Positions 53,247 to 63,226 are shown, counted from the stretch's first letter. The stretch is 64,000 nucleotides of DNA from Aquabacter sp. L1I39 (GCF_017742835.1 NZ_CP072392.1:5270180-5334179), one strand, 5' to 3'. Translations and numbers: made by a program. The notes: generated from the sequence alone by a model not told the origin.

Positions 53247-54082
53247 CGACGTCCTCCTCCCTTGACGGCGCCGACCGTCAGGCCTTTCACGATGTGTTTC
53301 TGGGCGATGATGCCGAGGATGATGACGGGCAGCATGGCGAGCGCCGACACCGCCGCCAGCTTCGACCAGAGCGTCTGCTCCACCGACACGAAGTTGAACA
53401 TGGAGATGGTGACCGGGCGCACCACGTTCCCCGACAGCACAACGGCGAAGAGGAACTCGTTCCAGGCGTTCAGGAACACGAACACCACGGTCACCGCCAC
53501 CCCGCCGCGCACCTGGGGCAGGATGATGCGCCAGAGCGTCATCATGCGGCTCGCGCCATCGATGAAGGCGGCCTCCTCCATCTCGAAGGGCAGGTCCTCG
53601 AAATAGGAGACCAGCAGCCAGATGGCGAAGGGCAGCGAGAAGGACAGATAGATGAGGATGATGCCCTGGTAGGTATCGATCCAGCCAATGTCCCGCAGGA
53701 TCAGGAAATAGGGAATGATGATGCCCACCGGCGGCAGCATCTGGGTGGCCAGCACATAGAAGCCCGACCATTTCTTGCCCGGCACACGCAGGCGGGCGAG
53801 CGCATAGGCGGCCGGGATGGCCAGCACCATGGTCACGATGGTGGTGCCGATGGAGATGATGAAGCTGGAGACGAGGTTGGGCACGATGGAGGTCGGCCCG
53901 AACAGCACGTCGTCGAAGGCCGCCAAAGTGGGCGTGAAGATGAGCTTCGGCGGATAGGCGAGCACGTCCTGCTCGCTCTTGAAGGCGTTCAGCAGGCTCC
54001 AGAAGATGGGGAAGATCCAGGCCAGCAGGAACAGCCCGGAGACCCCCAGGAGCAGGACGAGGCGCAGCTTGCGGCCCTTCAT
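53243..54082 (-). CDS. ABC transporter permease, MalG type
   Basis: A 279-residue permease with six membrane helices. The EAA loop contacting the ATPase is EEAAFIDGASRMMTLWRIIL; the sequence MLPPVGIIIPYFLILRDIGW is typical of CUT1 MalG-like subunits. Its ATG overlaps the stop of the MalF-like gene, and its stop overlaps the ATPase start. Confidence 0.95.
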   Translation of the reverse strand: MKGRKLRLVLLLGVSGLFLLAWIFPIFWSLLNAFKSEQDVLAYPPKLIFTPTLAAFDDVLFGPTSIVPNLVSSFIISIGTTIVTMVLAIPAAYALARLRVPGKKWSGFYVLATQMLPPVGIIIPYFLILRDIGWIDTYQGIILIYLSFSLPFAIWLLVSYFEDLPFEMEEAAFIDGASRMMTLWRIILPQVRGGVAVTVVFVFLNAWNEFLFAVVLSGNVVRPVTISMFNFVSVEQTLWSKLAAVSALAMLPVIILGIIAQKHIVKGLTVGAVKGGGRR

Positions 54083-55017
54083 TTGGCCCTCCGGAGCGCA
54101 AAGAGGATGCCGGTCACCACCAGCGTGAAGATCAGCAGCGCCACGGCGAGCGCCGAGCCATAGCCGATGGACAGTTCCGTGAAGGACTTGCGGTAGGCAT
54201 AGAGGTTGAGGATCTCGGTGGCCGTGCCCGGCCCGCCGCCCGTCACCGTGAAGATGGCGGCAAAGGCGGTGAGCGCCACCATGGTGCGCATGATGATGAC
54301 CATCACGATGGCCGGCCGCAGCAGCGGCAAGGTGATGCGCACGAAGCTCTGCCAGGGGCTCGCCCGGTCGATGCGCGCGGCCTCGTAAATGTCCTCCGGC
54401 AGGGCAGCCAGGCTCGCCAGCAGCACCATGAAGGCGAAGGGCGTCCACTGCCAGGTGTGGATCACCACCACCGAGAACAGGGCGAGCGAAGGATCGCCCA
54501 GCCAGTTGTGGCTGCCGAGGCCGGCGGTCATGCTGAGATAGTCGACGACGCCGAATTCCGGCGTGAGCATGAAGGTGCGCCAGACCATGCCCACCACCGC
54601 CGGGGAGAGCACCACGGGCAGGATGGCGACGATGCGGAACAGCGTCTGGCCGCGCCGCATGCCGTTCACCAGCAAGGCGAGCGCAAGGCCAAGGATCACC
54701 TGCAGGATGACCGTGGACGCGGTGTAGACAAGGCTCACCCCGAGCGCCGACCAGAAGCGTGGGTCGCCCAGCAGCTCGCGATAATTGTCGAGGCCCACGA
54801 AGCCGTCCATGAACGGCATGGCGAGGTCCATCCGGTGCAGGCTGGTCCAGCCCAGATGCAGCAGCGGAAAGGTGGTCGTCGCCATCAGGGCGATGAAGGC
54901 GGGGGCCATGAGCGCCGCCGCGAAGCGGCGCTCCCGGCCTTCCATCATGCGCACGGGATCGGCGCGTCCCGAGGCGGCAGATCCGCCTCGGGCGCCCAGT
55001 GTGGTCGCCTTGCTCAC
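54079..55017 (-). CDS. ABC transporter permease, MalF type
   Basis: A 312-residue permease. Six helices follow a polar N-terminus of about 30 residues; the EAA loop is EDIYEAARIDRASPWQSFVR followed by ITLPLLRP. GTG start at 55017, four bases after the binding-protein stop; an internal ATG at 54948 is an alternative. Functions as a heterodimer with the MalG-type subunit. Confidence 0.94.
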   Translation of the reverse strand: MSKATTLGARGGSAASGRADPVRMMEGRERRFAAALMAPAFIALMATTTFPLLHLGWTSLHRMDLAMPFMDGFVGLDNYRELLGDPRFWSALGVSLVYTASTVILQVILGLALALLVNGMRRGQTLFRIVAILPVVLSPAVVGMVWRTFMLTPEFGVVDYLSMTAGLGSHNWLGDPSLALFSVVVIHTWQWTPFAFMVLLASLAALPEDIYEAARIDRASPWQSFVRITLPLLRPAIVMVIIMRTMVALTAFAAIFTVTGGGPGTATEILNLYAYRKSFTELSIGYGSALAVALLIFTLVVTGILFALRRAK

Positions 55018-55021
55018 CGTG

Positions 55022-56404
55022 TCAGCCCCGCATCATCGGCTCGAGGCGCCGCTGCGCCTCGTCGAGCGCGGCCTTGGTGGTGGCCTGTCCCACCAGCGCC
55101 TGCTGGATGGCGGTGGCGAGCGTGTCGCCGATGGCCGGCCATTGGGGCACGCGCGGGCGCCAGTTCACGTCCGTGTCGTGTTCCAGGGCGCCGAGGGTGG
55201 CGGCGACGAAATTGTCGCCGAAGCTGTCCATCAGCTTCACATAATCGGGGTTCTTCCACAGGCTCAGGCGGTTGACGCCGGAGCGCTTGGCGGGGCCCGC
55301 ATATTGGTAGGAGGTGCGCGCCTGGGTGGGCAGCGAGGCGGCCCACTGGATGAACAGCCAGGTGGCCTTCTTGCGCTTCTCGGGCAGCGCCGCATTGATG
55401 GGGAAGCCCCAGTTCCAGATGGAAGAGACGCGCTTGCCGGTCGGCCCCTTCGGCCAGCGGGCGAAGCCCACCTTGCCCACCACCTTGGACTTCTCGGGAT
55501 TGTTGATCACCGAGGCGGAGGTGTTGGCGTCGATATAGCTGGCCACCGTGCCCTGGGAGAAGGCGTCGGCAATGTCCGGCCAGTTCCAGTTCTGGGCGGC
55601 GGTGGGCGCATATTTGCGCATCACGTCCACATACCAGTTCAGCGCCGCTTCGGCCTCCGGGCCGTTGACGCGGAACTTGCCGCCCGGGAACCACTCGCCG
55701 CCGAATTCGCGGAACAGCGAGGAATAGATGTAGACATTCTGCCCCGCGCCGGCGACGCCGCGCAGCGCCGTGCCCCACAGGCGATTGGACGGGTCGTTGA
55801 GGGCGGCGGCGTTGGAGACGAAGTCTTCCAGCGTCTCGGCGGCCTTCAGGCCCTTCGCGTCATACAGGTCCTTGCGGTAGACCTGAATCGTGACCTCGCC
55901 GTCATAGGGCACGCCATAGAGCTTGCCCTCGATGGTGTTGGCGTTGCGCCAGGCCGGGATGATGTCGTCCGCCTGGAACCAGGACGCATCGGTGAGGGCG
56001 GCATCCTTCAGATAGGGATCGAGCGACTCCACCCATTTGTTGGCGGCATAGAGCGCGTAATACATGGGGTCGGCCGCATGGGTGGAATAGCCGCCCGCCT
56101 TGGAGGTGAGGTCGATCACCGCCTTCTGGCGGATCTGCGCCGGCGGGATCTTCTCGAAGCGCACGCTGATGCCGGTGAGGGCCTCGAACTGGGGCGCGAG
56201 GGCGATCAGGTTGTCGAAATAGCTCGCCGGGATTACCGCCACGGTGATCTGCTCGCCGGCGGCCTGCCGCCAGTCGATCTTGGCCGACTGGTAGGGGGCG
56301 AGGTCGCCATCCTGCGCGAGGCCGGCGCGGATGAAGGCGGGGACAGCGACGGCCGCAAGGCCAGCCTGCAGCACATGCCGCCGCGAGGGCTTCATTGGAC
56401 TCAT
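55022..56404 (-). CDS. Extracellular solute-binding protein (CUT1 ABC importer)
   Basis: A 460-residue periplasmic binding protein of family 1. It has a Tat-like signal (KPSRRHVLQAGLAAVAVPAF, cleavage near GLAQ) and segments ITVAVIPASYFDNLIALAPQ, GKLYGVPYDGEVTIQVYRKD and WPDIADAFSQGTVASYIDAN typical of sugar/polyol binders. The ATG at 56404 has AGGAGG nine bases upstream. First gene of the operon SBP - permease - permease - ATPase - GntR - sulfatase - FGE. Ligand is unknown; context suggests a small sulfated molecule or polyol. Confidence 0.93.
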   Translation of the reverse strand: MSPMKPSRRHVLQAGLAAVAVPAFIRAGLAQDGDLAPYQSAKIDWRQAAGEQITVAVIPASYFDNLIALAPQFEALTGISVRFEKIPPAQIRQKAVIDLTSKAGGYSTHAADPMYYALYAANKWVESLDPYLKDAALTDASWFQADDIIPAWRNANTIEGKLYGVPYDGEVTIQVYRKDLYDAKGLKAAETLEDFVSNAAALNDPSNRLWGTALRGVAGAGQNVYIYSSLFREFGGEWFPGGKFRVNGPEAEAALNWYVDVMRKYAPTAAQNWNWPDIADAFSQGTVASYIDANTSASVINNPEKSKVVGKVGFARWPKGPTGKRVSSIWNWGFPINAALPEKRKKATWLFIQWAASLPTQARTSYQYAGPAKRSGVNRLSLWKNPDYVKLMDSFGDNFVAATLGALEHDTDVNWRPRVPQWPAIGDTLATAIQQALVGQATTKAALDEAQRRLEPMMRG

Positions 56405-56442
56405 TGGCGTTTTCCTCCTGGCCGATATGTGTTCGGCCTATT

Positions 56443-56470
56443 GTCATAACAATCAGATTATCGTCATAAC
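56443..56470. promoter_or_regulatory. Tandem HutC-type operator half-copies upstream of ABC/sulfatase operon
   Basis: GTCATAAC occurs at 56443-56450 and again at 56463-56470, exactly 20 bases apart (two helix turns). The first lies in the near-palindrome TTGTCATAACAA. The element fits the GT-N-TA-N-AC pattern bound by HutC-subfamily GntR regulators such as the one at 51426. Confidence 0.55.
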
Positions 56471-56525
56471 ATGTCAAGCAGACGTGCCGCTGCGTCCGGC
56501 GGTTTTCACGCGCGCCGGTGCAAAA

Positions 56526-58031
56526 TCAGTGGGGAAGGTGAAGCGTCTGGGCGACGGCGGCCTGCCAGCCTTTGATCTTGCCGTCCCGGCGGTCCGCCGC
56601 CATTTGCGGCGTGAAGCGGCGGTCCAGGTGCCAGTTGGCGGCAAACGCCTCCGGCCCGCCATAAAGGCCTGCGCGCCAGCCGGCGAGAAAGGCGGCGCCC
56701 AGTGCCGTGGTTTCGCGCACCTGCGGGCGATCCACGGGCAGGGCGAGGATGTCGGCGATGAACTGCATGGTGAAATCGCTGTCCGACATGCCGCCATCCA
56801 CCCGCAGCACCGCCTCGGTCCGTGCGAGGCCGGCATGGGCCATGTCGGCGCGCATGGCGTCCAGAAGGTCGAGCGTCTGGTAGCCGACGCTTTCCAGCGC
56901 CGCGCGGGCGATCTCGCGGCGGGTGGTGCCGCGGGTGAGGCCGCTCAAGGTGGCACGGGCATCGCTGCGCCAGTGCGGCGCGCCCAGACCCACGAAGGCC
57001 GGCACCAGATAGACCGGCTGGCTCTCGTCCGCCTGTGCCGCCAATGCGGTGCTCTCTGCGGCGGTTGAGATGATGCCGAGGCTGTCGCGCAGCCATTGCA
57101 CGGTGGAGCCGGCCGAAAAGATTGCGCCTTCCAGCGCATAGGCGCGCGTGCCGTCCCATTGGTAGGCGATGGTGGTGAGCAGGCGATGGCGCGAGCGCGG
57201 GCGCACGTCCCCCGTATTGAGCAGCATGAAGGCGCCGGTGCCATAGGTGACCTTGGCGAGGCCCGGCGCGAAGCAGGCTTGGCCCACAAGGCTCGCCTGC
57301 TGGTCGCCCACCATGGCGAGCACCGGCACCTCGCGGCCGAGCCAGCCCTTGGCGGTGGTGCCGAACGGGCCGGCGGTGTCGCGCACCTCCGGCAGGAGCG
57401 CCTCGGGAACCCGGAACAGGCGCAGGAGCTCGGCGTCCCAGGCGCCGGCTGTGATGTCGAACAGCATGGTGCGGGAGGCGTTCGTCACGTCCGTGGCATG
57501 CACCGCGCCGCCCGTGAGTTGCCACAGAAGGAAGCTGTCCACGGTGCCGAAGGCCAGGTCCCCCCGCTCCGCCCGCGCCCGCGCGCCGGGCACATTGTCC
57601 AGCAGCCAGGCGATTTTGGTCGCTGAGAAATAGGGATCGATGAGGAGCCCGCTGCGCTCGGACACCAGCGCCTCGCAGCCCTCCGCATTCAGGCTGTTGC
57701 AGACCTCCGCCGTCCGCCGGTCCTGCCAGACGATGGCGGGCGCGATGGACCCGCCCGTCTCCCGGTCCCAGATGACCACCGTCTCGCGCTGGTTGGTGAG
57801 GCCGATGGCGGCGATGTCTGAGGCCGCGAGCCCCGCCTTGGTGAGCGCCTCGCGCAGGGTGGCAAGGCTGGTCTCCCACAAATCGCGCGGGTCGTGCTCC
57901 ACCCAGCCGGGATGGGGGAAATGCTGCGGGAATTCCCGCTGTGCGCTCGCTACGGGAACGAAGGTGCGGTCGAAGACGATCGCGCGCGTTGAAGTGGTGC
58001 CCTGGTCGATGACAAGGATGTGGGTGTCCAC
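56526..58031 (-). CDS. glpK: Glycerol kinase
   Basis: A 501-residue FGGY-family kinase converting glycerol and ATP to sn-glycerol 3-phosphate. Hallmarks: [75 protein letters not shown] and [18 protein letters not shown] start at 58031 with GGGAGGA upstream. It lies 40 bases after glpD; its stop is 121 bases from the ABC binding-protein start. Confidence 0.96.
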   Translation of the reverse strand: MDTHILVIDQGTTSTRAIVFDRTFVPVASAQREFPQHFPHPGWVEHDPRDLWETSLATLREALTKAGLAASDIAAIGLTNQRETVVIWDRETGGSIAPAIVWQDRRTAEVCNSLNAEGCEALVSERSGLLIDPYFSATKIAWLLDNVPGARARAERGDLAFGTVDSFLLWQLTGGAVHATDVTNASRTMLFDITAGAWDAELLRLFRVPEALLPEVRDTAGPFGTTAKGWLGREVPVLAMVGDQQASLVGQACFAPGLAKVTYGTGAFMLLNTGDVRPRSRHRLLTTIAYQWDGTRAYALEGAIFSAGSTVQWLRDSLGIISTAAESTALAAQADESQPVYLVPAFVGLGAPHWRSDARATLSGLTRGTTRREIARAALESVGYQTLDLLDAMRADMAHAGLARTEAVLRVDGGMSDSDFTMQFIADILALPVDRPQVRETTALGAAFLAGWRAGLYGGPEAFAANWHLDRRFTPQMAADRRDGKIKGWQAAVAQTLHLPH

Positions 58032-58071
58032 GCCCGTCCTCCCCCTTTTTTCGTTCTTCGTATAGCGCCGG

Positions 58072-59631
58072 TCAGGCCGCGGCGGACCGGCGCTCCTGTG
58101 CCATGAACGCGTCCAGTGCCGCCACCTCTTCCGTGGACAGCCGCAGGCCGAGCTTGGTGCGGCGCCAGATCACATCGTCGGCGGTGCGGGCGAATTCCGC
58201 GCCCATGAGATGGCGGACCTCGGCCACGGTCAGTCCCGCCCCGAAGCTGCGCCGGGCTTCCGGCGCCCCGTCCGCCGCTTCCAGGATCTGGTGCGCCTGC
58301 GTGCCATAGGTGCGCGCGAGGCGCGCCGCGTCGGCGTCGGCGAGCCATTCCCGCCCGTGCTGGAGCGCCCGCGCGAGCGCCGGCGTCTCGCCCGGCGGGA
58401 AATCGCCGCCGGGCAGCGGCTTCGTGCCCGTCCAGTCGCCGCGCCGGGCGGCCGCCGGACCCAGATGCGGGACGAGCTTGTCCAGGGCGTCGAGCGCGAG
58501 GTGGCGATAGGTGGTGATCTTGCCGCCGAGCACGGACAGGAGCGGCGCGGCCTCTTCGTTCAGCTCGAGCACATAATCGCGGGTGGCCGCCTGCGCCGCG
58601 CTCGCGCCGTCATCATAGAGCGCCCGCACGCCCGAATAGGTCCACACCACATCGGCGGGCGTCACCGGACGGGCGAAATACTCGCTCGCGGCGGAGCACA
58701 GATAGGCGGTTTCCTCGGGCGTGATGGCGGGCTTGGCTGGATCGCCCTGATAGTCCAGGTCCGTGGTGCCGATGAGGGTGAAGTCGCCTTCATAGGGAAT
58801 GGCGAAGACGATGCGGCCGTCGGGATTCTGGAAGATGTAGCAGCGGTCATGGTCGAACAGGCGCGGCACCACGATGTGCGAGCCCTGCACCAGCCGCAGC
58901 TTGCCCTTCAAGGGCGGGCGGGCCGCGCCGATCTGGCGGTCGGCCCAGGGGCCGGCGGCATTGACGAGGACACGGGCGCGCACCGGCTTGCGGGTGCCGG
59001 CCTCCCGATCTTCCACGGTGAGGGTCCAGGCATCGGGCGCGCGGTCGAAGGCCACCGCGCGGGTGCGCGTCTCGATCACGGCGCCCTTGGCGCGGGCATC
59101 GGCGGCGTTGAGCACCACGAGGCGGGCGTCATCCACCCAGCAGTCGGAATATTCAAAGCCCCGCGTGCGCAGCTCGCTTTTCAGCGGAGCGCCGGCCACA
59201 TCGTGGCCGAGATCCAGCGCGCGCGTCTTGGGCAGCAGCTTGCGCCCGCCCAAATGGTCATAGAGGAAGAGGCCGAGGCGTAGCATCCACCAGGGCCGCA
59301 TGCCCCGCCCATAAGGCAGCACGAAGCGCAGCGGATGGACGATATGGGGCGCGATGCCCCACACGACCTCGCGCTCGGTGAGCGCCTCGCGCACCAGCTT
59401 GAACTCGTAATATTCCAGATAGCGCAGGCCGCCATGGAGCAGCTTGGTGGAGGCCGAGGAGGTTGCGATGGCAAGGTCGCCCTGCTCGCACAGATAGACC
59501 GAATAGCCCCGCCCGGCGGCATCGCGCGCAATGCCGCATCCGTTCACGCCGCCGCCGATGATGGCGATGTCGAACGTGCGGTCGCCGGCTCCTGCCGCCT
59601 GCCCCTGCGCAGAAGCGCGCGCCCGTTCCAT
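58072..59631 (-). CDS. glpD: Aerobic glycerol-3-phosphate dehydrogenase
   Basis: A 519-residue FAD enzyme at the inner face of the membrane, oxidising glycerol 3-phosphate to DHAP with electrons to quinone. FAD-binding motif [20 protein letters not shown], then [52 protein letters not shown] and [12 protein letters not shown] at 59631 with GAGAGG upstream. Transcribed with glpK; the regulator glpR lies upstream on the same strand. Confidence 0.96.
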   Translation of the reverse strand: MERARASAQGQAAGAGDRTFDIAIIGGGVNGCGIARDAAGRGYSVYLCEQGDLAIATSSASTKLLHGGLRYLEYYEFKLVREALTEREVVWGIAPHIVHPLRFVLPYGRGMRPWWMLRLGLFLYDHLGGRKLLPKTRALDLGHDVAGAPLKSELRTRGFEYSDCWVDDARLVVLNAADARAKGAVIETRTRAVAFDRAPDAWTLTVEDREAGTRKPVRARVLVNAAGPWADRQIGAARPPLKGKLRLVQGSHIVVPRLFDHDRCYIFQNPDGRIVFAIPYEGDFTLIGTTDLDYQGDPAKPAITPEETAYLCSAASEYFARPVTPADVVWTYSGVRALYDDGASAAQAATRDYVLELNEEAAPLLSVLGGKITTYRHLALDALDKLVPHLGPAAARRGDWTGTKPLPGGDFPPGETPALARALQHGREWLADADAARLARTYGTQAHQILEAADGAPEARRSFGAGLTVAEVRHLMGAEFARTADDVIWRRTKLGLRLSTEEVAALDAFMAQERRSAAA

Positions 59632-59722
59632 CTGGATCGACCTCTCCTTGGCGCCCGGCGCAATTGGCTCGCTCCGGCGCGGCATTGCGACAGTGTCCGC
59701 GAGCGCTGACGCCAAGGCTAAA

Positions 59723-59759
59723 GCGAACGCCAATATGTTCGCAATCGAAAAAAACGAAC
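59723..59759. promoter_or_regulatory. GlpR-type operator upstream of glpD
   Basis: GCGAAC-N8-GTTCGC (59723-59742), overlapped by TTCG-N4-CGAA (59738-59749) and ACGAAC (59754-59759). The TTCG/CGAA elements are those of GlpR operators. The region lies 90-130 bases before glpD, in the gap after glpR. Confidence 0.6.
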
Positions 59760-59794
59760 TTTAAAGACGCAGATTTCTTTTACAAATCAATGCG

Positions 59795-60577
59795 TCATGG
59801 ATGTTCGTTTTCCGGCGACGCCTCCACCAGCTGGACGCCATGGGCGGCACACAGGGCGCGCAGGCGGGGGGATGGCAGATGGTCGGTGACGAAGGCGGCC
59901 ACTTGATTGAGATGGCCGAGGCGCACGGGCGCCACGCGCCCCACTTTGCTCTTGTCGCACACCAGGATCACCCGCCTGGCGTTCTCCATGATGGCGCGGG
60001 CGACCGTCACTTCCAGCGGGTCGAAATCGAGGAGTGAGCCGTCCTCGTCGATGGCCGAGGCGCCGATGATGGCGGTGTCCACCTTGAACTGGCGGATCAT
60101 GTCGATGGCCGCCGGCCCCACCACCGCGCCATCGGAATGGCGCACCTGGCCGCCCGCCACCATCACGCGCAGCGCCGGAAAGGGATAGAGCCGCAGCGCC
60201 ACGTTGATATTATTGGTGATGACCAGAAGATCCCGATGCGCGGTGATGGCCCGCGCCACCTCCTCGGTGGTGGTGCCGATGGTGATGAACAGGGAGGAAT
60301 TTTCGGGGATGAGCCGCGCGGCTGCCTCCCCGATGGCCCGCTTGGCGGAGGCGGCAATCTGACGGCGGGCCTCGTAGGACAGGTTCTCCACCGCCGAGGA
60401 GACCACCGCTCCGCCATGGGTGCGCGCCAGGAGATTGCCGCCGCACAACATGTTCAGGTCGCGCCGGATGGTCTGGGGCGTCACGCCGAGGCGCACGGCG
60501 AGATCCTCCACCTCCACATGGCCGCTCGTCCTTGCCAGGGACAGAATGGTGTTCTGGCGGTCATTCAGCGTCAGCAC
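59795..60577 (-). CDS. glpR: DeoR-family regulator, glycerol regulon type
   Basis: A 260-residue DeoR protein. N-terminal HTH: LNDRQNTILSLARTSGHVEV, LAVRLGVTPQTIRRDLNML with the DeoR signature; the C-terminal sugar-phosphate-binding domain has FITIGTTTEEVARAI, LLVITNNINVALRLYPFPAL and DGAVVGPAAIDMIRQFKVDT. GTG at 60577 is chosen for AGGATCG upstream and fits the family start; the frame extends to 60619. Just upstream of glpD/glpK, so it is expected to repress them until glycerol 3-phosphate accumulates. Confidence 0.92.
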   Translation of the reverse strand: MLTLNDRQNTILSLARTSGHVEVEDLAVRLGVTPQTIRRDLNMLCGGNLLARTHGGAVVSSAVENLSYEARRQIAASAKRAIGEAAARLIPENSSLFITIGTTTEEVARAITAHRDLLVITNNINVALRLYPFPALRVMVAGGQVRHSDGAVVGPAAIDMIRQFKVDTAIIGASAIDEDGSLLDFDPLEVTVARAIMENARRVILVCDKSKVGRVAPVRLGHLNQVAAFVTDHLPSPRLRALCAAHGVQLVEASPENEHP

Positions 60578-60670
60578 GCGCGACGATCCTGCGGAAGAGG
60601 TGCCTGGGCACGATGGCAATCCCCGCGCGCCAGATCAATGGCGGCGTGGCCAGGCCCCGCGCGCCATAAG

Positions 60671-61141
60671 TCAGATGCCGCGCAGCTTCAGCATGCGCAG
60701 GGGATTGTAGGTCAGAAGCTCGGTGCCGTCGCTGCGCCGGACGGAATTGAGCGTCCGCACCAGCCCCCGGTCGCCCCGGGAGGTGACGCGCATCTCGCTC
60801 ACCTCACAATAGACGGTGATGGTGTCGCCCACCACGGTCGGCCCTTTCACACGGACGTCCGCCTCCAGGAAGGCGAGGCCCGTGCCCTGCATCATGGGCA
60901 GCAGCAGTCCCTCGGCGAAGGAATAGACCAGCGCGCCCGGCACCACCGCTGCCGGCAAGGCCATGCCCGCCCGATGGTCGGCGTCGGTGAACAGCTCCTC
61001 GGTCAGCCAGGAGAGATTGCAGAAGGCGGAAAGGTCGGCCTGGGTGATGGTTCGGCCCGCGGTGCGGAACTTCATACCCAGGCTCAGATCCTCATAATGG
61101 AACCCCATGCCGATCCGGCCATAGGCTGCGCGCATTTCCAT
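60671..61141 (-). CDS. MaoC-like dehydratase (second in operon)
   Basis: A 156-residue hot-dog-fold protein: YEDLSLGMKFRTAGRTITQA, DLSAFCNLSWLTEELFTDAD, PAAVVPGALVYSFAEGLL, then GPTVVGDTITVYCEVSEMR. The typical D-x(4)-H hydratase dyad is not clearly present (NLSWLTEELFTD instead of GDxNPxH), so it may be a non-catalytic or altered MaoC. It starts one base after the CoA-transferase stop, with GGAGGGG upstream. Last gene of the MaoC-lyase-CoA-transferase-MaoC operon. Confidence 0.85.
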   Translation of the reverse strand: MEMRAAYGRIGMGFHYEDLSLGMKFRTAGRTITQADLSAFCNLSWLTEELFTDADHRAGMALPAAVVPGALVYSFAEGLLLPMMQGTGLAFLEADVRVKGPTVVGDTITVYCEVSEMRVTSRGDRGLVRTLNSVRRSDGTELLTYNPLRMLKLRGI

Positions 61142-61142
61142 C

Positions 61143-62348
61143 TCATCCCTCCCCTTCCACGCCGATGGAGCCGTTCGCCGCCAGACGGCGCACCTCGTCG
61201 TCGGAATAGCCGAGCGAGGCGAGGATGCCCGCCGTATCCGCTCCCGGCCGCGGCGCGGGTTGGTCGGGTGCCACCGGCGCGCCGCGATAGAGGACGGGTT
61301 GGCGCAAGGCACGGGCCGCGCCAGCCTCCCCCTGCCCTCCCGGCGCGAAAAACCCCACGTCCGCCAGATGCGGGTCCACCAGAAGGTCGTCGAGGTCATT
61401 CACCTTGGAGTGGGGAATGTCGAGGCGGGCGAAGGTGTCCAGCCACTCTGCCGTGGTCCGCGCGGGGATGGCGGTGGCCACGATGCTGTAAAGTTCGTCC
61501 ACCCGCTTGCTGCGTTCGCCCGCATCCGCGAACCAGGGCGCGGAGAGCACATCGGCGCGCCCGATCTCCTGGAGAATGCGGCGCCACTGCTCGCCGGTAT
61601 AGGGCAGCACCGCCACCCAGCCGTCCCGCGTGCGATAGGGCCGGCGGTTGCGGGAGAAGAGCCTGTGGTAGCCGGCCCCTTGGGGCTCCGCACTGAAGGT
61701 GGCCGCCGCCAGATGCTCGTTGAACAGAAAGCTCACCAGCGACTCGAACATGGGCACCTCTACGTCCACCGCCTCCACGACGCCGCGCGCGCGCGCCGCG
61801 ATGGCCGCCAGAATGCCGTAGGTCGCATAGAGGGAGCCCACCTTGTCAGCGATGACACTGGGCACATAAGACGGCTCACCGCCCGCATGGGCGGGCAGCA
61901 TGGCAAGCCCGCTCGCCGCTTGGATCACATCGTCGAAGGCGGGCCGGTCGCGATAGCGGCCATCCTGGCCAAAGCCGATGGCCGAGCAATAGATGATGCG
62001 CGGATTGAGCGCCTTCACCGCCTCGAAACCGAACCCCAGGCGGGTGATGGCATCCACCCGCATGTTGTGCAGGAGGACGTCCGCTTCCGTCACCAGGCGC
62101 GCCAGCACCTCGCGCCCGCCTTCCGACTTCAGGTCCAGGCGGATGCTGCGCTTGTTGCGGTTGTTGTTGAGGAACATGGCGCTCATGCCCTCGCCCTGGG
62201 TCGGGTGCACGGACCGCGCGAGGTCGCCGACCATGGGCTCAACCTTGATCACATCGGCGCCGAGGTCCGCCAGGATCTGCCCGGCAAACGGGCCCAGCAC
62301 GATCGAGGTGATGTCCACCACGCGAATGCCGGTGAGAAGCGGGATCAT
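61143..62348 (-). CDS. Family III CoA-transferase (CaiB/BaiF)
   Basis: A 401-residue CoA-transferase. IRVVDITSIVLGPFAGQILA, LGADVIKVEPMVGD, LLHNMRVDAITRLGFGFEAV, and FGQDGRYRDRPAFDDVIQAA carry the expected motifs; the aspartate in PAFDD is at the position of the catalytic aspartate of formyl-CoA transferase. Its ATG overlaps the lyase stop. In context, it probably moves CoA onto, or within, a C4-C5 dicarboxylate such as mesaconate or itaconate. Confidence 0.9.
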   Translation of the reverse strand: MIPLLTGIRVVDITSIVLGPFAGQILADLGADVIKVEPMVGDLARSVHPTQGEGMSAMFLNNNRNKRSIRLDLKSEGGREVLARLVTEADVLLHNMRVDAITRLGFGFEAVKALNPRIIYCSAIGFGQDGRYRDRPAFDDVIQAASGLAMLPAHAGGEPSYVPSVIADKVGSLYATYGILAAIAARARGVVEAVDVEVPMFESLVSFLFNEHLAAATFSAEPQGAGYHRLFSRNRRPYRTRDGWVAVLPYTGEQWRRILQEIGRADVLSAPWFADAGERSKRVDELYSIVATAIPARTTAEWLDTFARLDIPHSKVNDLDDLLVDPHLADVGFFAPGGQGEAGAARALRQPVLYRGAPVAPDQPAPRPGADTAGILASLGYSDDEVRRLAANGSIGVEGEG

Positions 62349-63226
62349 GGCACGCGGCTCCGTTCGAGAATGAGAGCGGCGGTGCGAATATGGGGTCGGT
62401 CCACCATTCGCCCGTCGAGCTGAAATGCGGAGAGGTCCGGGTGCGCCGCGGCCAGTTCCATCACGCGGCGCGCCCAGCTCAGGGTCGCCGCGTCCGGCGC
62501 GAGCCCCTGGTGGATGGGCGCGATCTGCGCCGGATGAATGGCCATGCGGGCACTGAAGCCGAGGTCCCTTCCACGGGCGGTCTCCGACGCCAGACGCTCC
62601 GGCGTGCGGAAATCGGGGTCAACCGCATCGATCGCATCGATGCCGGCGGCCCGTGCCACAAGGAGGCAGAACAGGCGGGCATGCTCGGCCAGTGCCGCGC
62701 CCGCATCGCTTGCGCCGGGGAGCGGGGCGCGGCCGATGTCGGCTGACAGGTCCTCCATGCCCCACGTATAGCCTTGAAGGCGCGGATGCCCCCGTCCCAG
62801 GTCTGCACCATTGAGCAGCGATGCGGCCGTTTCGGTCACGATGCCGACGATACCGACGCTCCCCTTGGGAAGACCATCCCGCGCCTCCAGGGCGTCGAGA
62901 CCATAGGCAATGGGGTCGAGCTCGCGCACGCGCGACAGCTTCGGCCAGACAAGCCCCGCGACCGACTGGAGTGGCAAGGCGGCTAGTTCCCGCAGCGCCC
63001 GGTCGGGATCGGTGCCATTCAGCCGCACATAAAGGCGCGGACGTGCCTGCGCCCGCGCTGCGGCCAGAAAAGCGCAGACCGCTTCCAACGCCGCATCCTT
63101 GCGGCCTGGCGCGACGGAATCCTCCAGGTCGAGAATGAGCGCATCGGCGGCCCCGGCGGCGGCCTTGGCCATCTTGTCCGGCGCGTCGCCGGGCACGAAC
63201 AGATAGGAACGGGGCGCGCAACTCAT
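62345..63226 (-). CDS. HpcH/CitE-family CoA lyase (malyl-/citramalyl-CoA lyase-like)
   Basis: A 293-residue TIM-barrel lyase. [59 protein letters not shown] and a late [13 protein letters not shown] are CitE/malyl-CoA lyase hallmarks; the metal-binding glutamate/aspartate positions (LEDSV, GMEDL) are present. Reaction expected: cleavage of a 3-hydroxyacyl-CoA such as citramalyl-CoA to acetyl-CoA and pyruvate. Start overlaps the upstream MaoC stop and its stop overlaps the CoA-transferase start. Confidence 0.9.
   Translation of the reverse strand: MSCAPRSYLFVPGDAPDKMAKAAAGAADALILDLEDSVAPGRKDAALEAVCAFLAAARAQARPRLYVRLNGTDPDRALRELAALPLQSVAGLVWPKLSRVRELDPIAYGLDALEARDGLPKGSVGIVGIVTETAASLLNGADLGRGHPRLQGYTWGMEDLSADIGRAPLPGASDAGAALAEHARLFCLLVARAAGIDAIDAVDPDFRTPERLASETARGRDLGFSARMAIHPAQIAPIHQGLAPDAATLSWARRVMELAAAHPDLSAFQLDGRMVDRPHIRTAALILERSRVP

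Noticed and set aside
60621..60666. Direct repeat CCCCGCGCGCCA at 60621-60632 and 60655-60666
   Set aside because: Short GC-rich repeat in a gap between genes; not enough to call an element or operator.
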